Below are positions 18,969 to 21,384 of a DNA stretch of 21,384 bases, piece by piece. This DNA is from a virus. The translations under genes were made by a program, and so were the position numbers. The DNA is taken from positions 1-21,384 of the IMG/VR virus record IMGVR_UViG_3300024255_002515. One strand, 5' to 3'. Below the pieces are notes generated by a model. The model had not been told where the DNA came from and did not search any database. It was given only the letters and a program-made list of their open reading frames with translations. The number at the start of each line of letters is the position of its first letter. Within the stretch, counting starts at the first letter, position 1.

Positions 18969-21384
18969 CTACCAGGCGCGGCAACTCCAGTAACGTGCCT
19001 TTGTACGTGGTCCTGGATTATCACAATTATGTCTTGCTCTAAAACTCTTACGTCTTGCTGGATTAGACTTTTTAATTTTCATAGTCTTTTGTCCGGCTTT
19101 TTTAGCACTACTGCCACCGTGTCCAAAGTTTACTTTTTTAACATTTCCTGTCTTAGGATCTTTTACATAAACTTTAAACTTCTTAACATCGCCTCTAGTT
19201 GGTTTGCCCAACTTGACTTTGCGTCCTTGGTATTCTGCTTCTTCAATTGATTCAAAGTCAAACTCTGATTGTCTAGGTGTTCCTGGTGTTAACTCTAACT
19301 CTTTCTGTAAAGGCGGCTTCCTATTAAGTATCTCACCGTCTGTACCGTAACCTGTCGCTTTTTCAAAATTTATTTTTGCTATTGCTATTTTTTGTAAATT
19401 TTTAGGATCTTTTAAATCCAAAGTAAACGTACAGTTATTATCTTTACACCAGTTTATAAACTTGCCTGATGTAGCAAAACCGTTCTTGATAATATCTTGA
19501 ACTGCTTTTTTAACTTGGTCTGGTTTAGCATACATTTCAATATCGCCTTCATCTAAACCTGCTAGATGTCTCATTCTTTCAATTTCTTCATATGCCTTTG
19601 TTCCGCCAAAGTATCCGTCATCTTTACCTTCGCCGTCACATTTAGGACATTCCTTTTCTGGCTCATCTGGTATCCAACCATTGCCATTACAGTCTGGACA
19701 ATCGTCGTCTATGGCTTTAGGGTTTCTATTTTTAAAAACTTTATCAAACGCATCCTGATCAAAAGATGCTTCTTCTATATCTTCGTTCTTTTTACAAGAA
19801 CCTTTTTCGCCTGCTGATTTACCAGGGACTTTACTATAACCTTTCCAGCACTTGTTGTATATTTTGCTGTTACCGTGCTTTTCGCCTTCGTCTACTTCTT
19901 CTGTTTCTTCGAATAAACTATCAGCAGTTTCGTCCCAAGCAATTAACACATTTTCACCTACAACATGTATAACAGGAGCAATGACTCCTTCGCCCATGCC
20001 TGTTTCGATCATTAGTTCGTCACCTGCTTGTATACTTTCAGTCTTAACATAATCTTTAAAATCCTGTAAGTATATTTGGTATCGTTGACTGATAATTCTT
20101 TCCTTGGGTGGGTTTTTATCTGTTTGCATTGTCCACACATGATATTCTTCGCCACTTAGTGGGCCACCTTGATTATTAGTAGGAAACAATCCTACTGCTG
20201 TTTTTACTGTTTTCATTTCATTTACGTCCTCGGCATGCATTGCCGCCATATGTTTTTTATATTTTGCTGAACCTTTTTTATGTGGTGACTTGCCTTCGCT
20301 AGTTAACCCTGCTTTTTTCATTCCTTTAGCAACTAAACTGGCTCTTTGTGCTCTGCCCATACTAGGGTATTCATTTTTAACATACTCTAAAGCATCTCTA
20401 GGATCTTGGCCACTCTTCTTCAATTGCTTGGCTGTACTAGCCGCAAAGTCTATAACTGCTTCATCACCTGGGTAGTTTGCTTTGGCTTGTTGTCTTTGTG
20501 CTTGACGTTCATCATGATCTTTAATTTCTTTCCAACTTACATCGCCACCATCGTATGTCAAAATACCATCGTCACAACCGTAGTTGCCAAACCCATTACA
20601 GTCTTCGTCATCTTCTACATTAGGACACTCTGGGCAACTGCCATCTTTGACATATTCTGCTTCAACACTACTGCTTTGTTCTAACGCATCTTGTAAATCA
20701 TTGTATGCCTGCTTTCTTGCTTCAGCATCGTAAAAATTATCTGGCTGACCAATCATTCCTTCATCTTGAGGACCGTCTGGATCGATAAACGGTTCATTAC
20801 TTGTATGGTGATGACCATCTGGATTCTTTACTTCTTTAACTAGTTCATCATCGTATTCTTCAGGTTCGTCGCCTTCGCTACGAATATAATCTACTAGAAC
20901 TTTGCCGCCATATGCTACAGCAAGTACACCTGCTATAGGTAAACCGTATTTTACTAACATATCAGCAATCTTCTTTAGTGTTTCCATATCAAATAGGTCA
21001 CCAAATAAGTCTGACAAAAATTGTATTGCTTCTTCAATTTTATCAAATACTTGATCGACTAAATATGAAACACCGCCTACAACAACTGCTCCGCCTACTG
21101 CTGGGCCAACTGCTTTCTTACCAATTTCTTTGCCTACCTTACCTACTACTGGTGCCACCTTTTTTGCGCCACCAACTGCTTTCTTGCCAATTTCTTTTGC
21201 TACTTTACCAGCCGCAGGTCCCACAGTTTTAGTACTGTTAGTCACAGCCTTTTTAACTGCTTTCTTGACTGCTTCGCCGCCTACTTTGCCTACTACTGCT
21301 TTTTTAATAGCATCTTTGGTAGCATGTCTAAGTATAATAGGGCCTAATAACCTTAAACCGGTTAATATTACTGGAATGGCAGGT
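18969..21384 (-). CDS. Large mosaic protein of short repeated modules (5' end beyond window)
   Basis: At least 805 residues; the frame is open to the right edge, and a GTG at 21245 is probably not the true start. From N to C: Gly/Ala/Lys-rich amphipathic repeats (GKVAKEIGKKAVG, then GKVGKEIGKKAVG, 21105-21233); a hydrophobic patch YGLPIAGVLAVAYGG; an acidic linker; a Cys cluster CPECPN..CNGFGNYGC (about 20566-20643); HKKGSAKYKKHMAAMHAE (about 20230-20290); CWKGYSKVPGKSAGEKGSCKK (about 19797-19855); a DnaJ-like CPDCNGNG...CPKCDGEG pair (about 19625-19700); RMRHLAGL (19554-19577); and a basic C-terminus with RARHNC...YWSCRAW. Several modules look like those scattered through marine T4-like phage proteins. 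A virion-internal or capsid-core role is plausible but unproven. Confidence 0.8.
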   Translation of the reverse strand, partial: PAIPVILTGLRLLGPIILRHATKDAIKKAVVGKVGGEAVKKAVKKAVTNSTKTVGPAAGKVAKEIGKKAVGGAKKVAPVVGKVGKEIGKKAVGPAVGGAVVVGGVSYLVDQVFDKIEEAIQFLSDLFGDLFDMETLKKIADMLVKYGLPIAGVLAVAYGGKVLVDYIRSEGDEPEEYDDELVKEVKNPDGHHHTSNEPFIDPDGPQDEGMIGQPDNFYDAEARKQAYNDLQDALEQSSSVEAEYVKDGSCPECPNVEDDEDCNGFGNYGCDDGILTYDGGDVSWKEIKDHDERQAQRQQAKANYPGDEAVIDFAASTAKQLKKSGQDPRDALEYVKNEYPSMGRAQRASLVAKGMKKAGLTSEGKSPHKKGSAKYKKHMAAMHAEDVNEMKTVKTAVGLFPTNNQGGPLSGEEYHVWTMQTDKNPPKERIISQRYQIYLQDFKDYVKTESIQAGDELMIETGMGEGVIAPVIHVVGENVLIAWDETADSLFEETEEVDEGEKHGNSKIYNKCWKGYSKVPGKSAGEKGSCKKNEDIEEASFDQDAFDKVFKNRNPKAIDDDCPDCNGNGWIPDEPEKECPKCDGEGKDDGYFGGTKAYEEIERMRHLAGLDEGDIEMYAKPDQVKKAVQDIIKNGFATSGKFINWCKDNNCTFTLDLKDPKNLQKIAIAKINFEKATGYGTDGEILNRKPPLQKELELTPGTPRQSEFDFESIEEAEYQGRKVKLGKPTRGDVKKFKVYVKDPKTGNVKKVNFGHGGSSAKKAGQKTMKIKKSNPARRKSFRARHNCDNPGPRTKARYWSCRAW

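Noticed and set aside
21243-21245. GTG at 21245 as the true start of the large minus-strand gene
   Set aside because: The frame stays open to the window edge, with the same Lys/Ala/Gly-rich style upstream (GEAVKKAVKKAV), so the start lies beyond the window.
1-21384. CRISPR arrays, insertion sequences or attachment sites
   Set aside because: No regularly spaced direct repeats, transposase motifs, terminal inverted repeats or tRNA-associated duplicated core were seen. The sequence after the tRNA 3' end shows no repeat of its end elsewhere that I could find.

Overview
The window is a dense, AT-rich stretch (roughly one-third G+C by eye) of a T4-like contractile-tailed phage, most likely marine. 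The evidence is a phage-style class Ia ribonucleotide reductase pair, a PAAR spike-tip protein, a phage peptide deformylase, glutaredoxins, many Fe(II)/2-oxoglutarate-type oxygenases, near-zero intergenic spacing, and at least a dozen T4-type late promoter boxes (TATAAATA or TAAATA) in the gaps. There are no photosynthesis genes. The 7Fe ferredoxin and CGFS glutaredoxin are of types common in proteobacteria, so a SAR11-like alphaproteobacterial host is my preferred guess and a cyanobacterial host is possible. This is inference.

Layout, left to right on the + strand: nrdA (3' part) and nrdB; a 98-aa protein; a PAAR / PP-loop ATPase / subtilisin-like protease operon closed by a hairpin terminator (6259-6283); a GNAT / radical SAM-SPASM pair; a leader-like non-coding stretch; a cluster of tiny genes, three of them predicted membrane peptides (7943-8953); tRNA-Thr(UGU); two GT-A glycosyltransferases; a bL33-like ribosomal protein; a six-gene coupled operon (gamma-glutamylcyclotransferase-like, peptide deformylase, GH6-like glycoside hydrolase, DUF6445-type oxygenase, second oxygenase, 7Fe ferredoxin); a nucleotidyltransferase fused to a long acidic region; a 134-aa protein; a methyltransferase; and a dithiol plus a monothiol glutaredoxin. 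From 18316 the strand flips: an aspartyl-hydroxylase-like gene, a 34-aa gene and a large mosaic protein that runs off the right edge.

Themes: (1) nucleotide supply and redox (NrdAB, Grx); (2) translation takeover (tRNA-Thr, bL33-like protein, peptide deformylase); (3) iron chemistry (7Fe ferredoxin, CGFS glutaredoxin, radical SAM enzyme, three Fe(II) oxygenases); (4) surface or polymer chemistry (two glycosyltransferases, a GH6-like hydrolase, a subtilisin). The most unusual structural signal is the late promoter architecture. Seven genes have TAAATA followed by exactly 5 nt and then ATG or GTG, which would put the late transcription start on the start codon and make those mRNAs leaderless. 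In three of them the upstream stop codon is itself the first half of the promoter box. Two late boxes are also fused to near-perfect sigma70 promoters.
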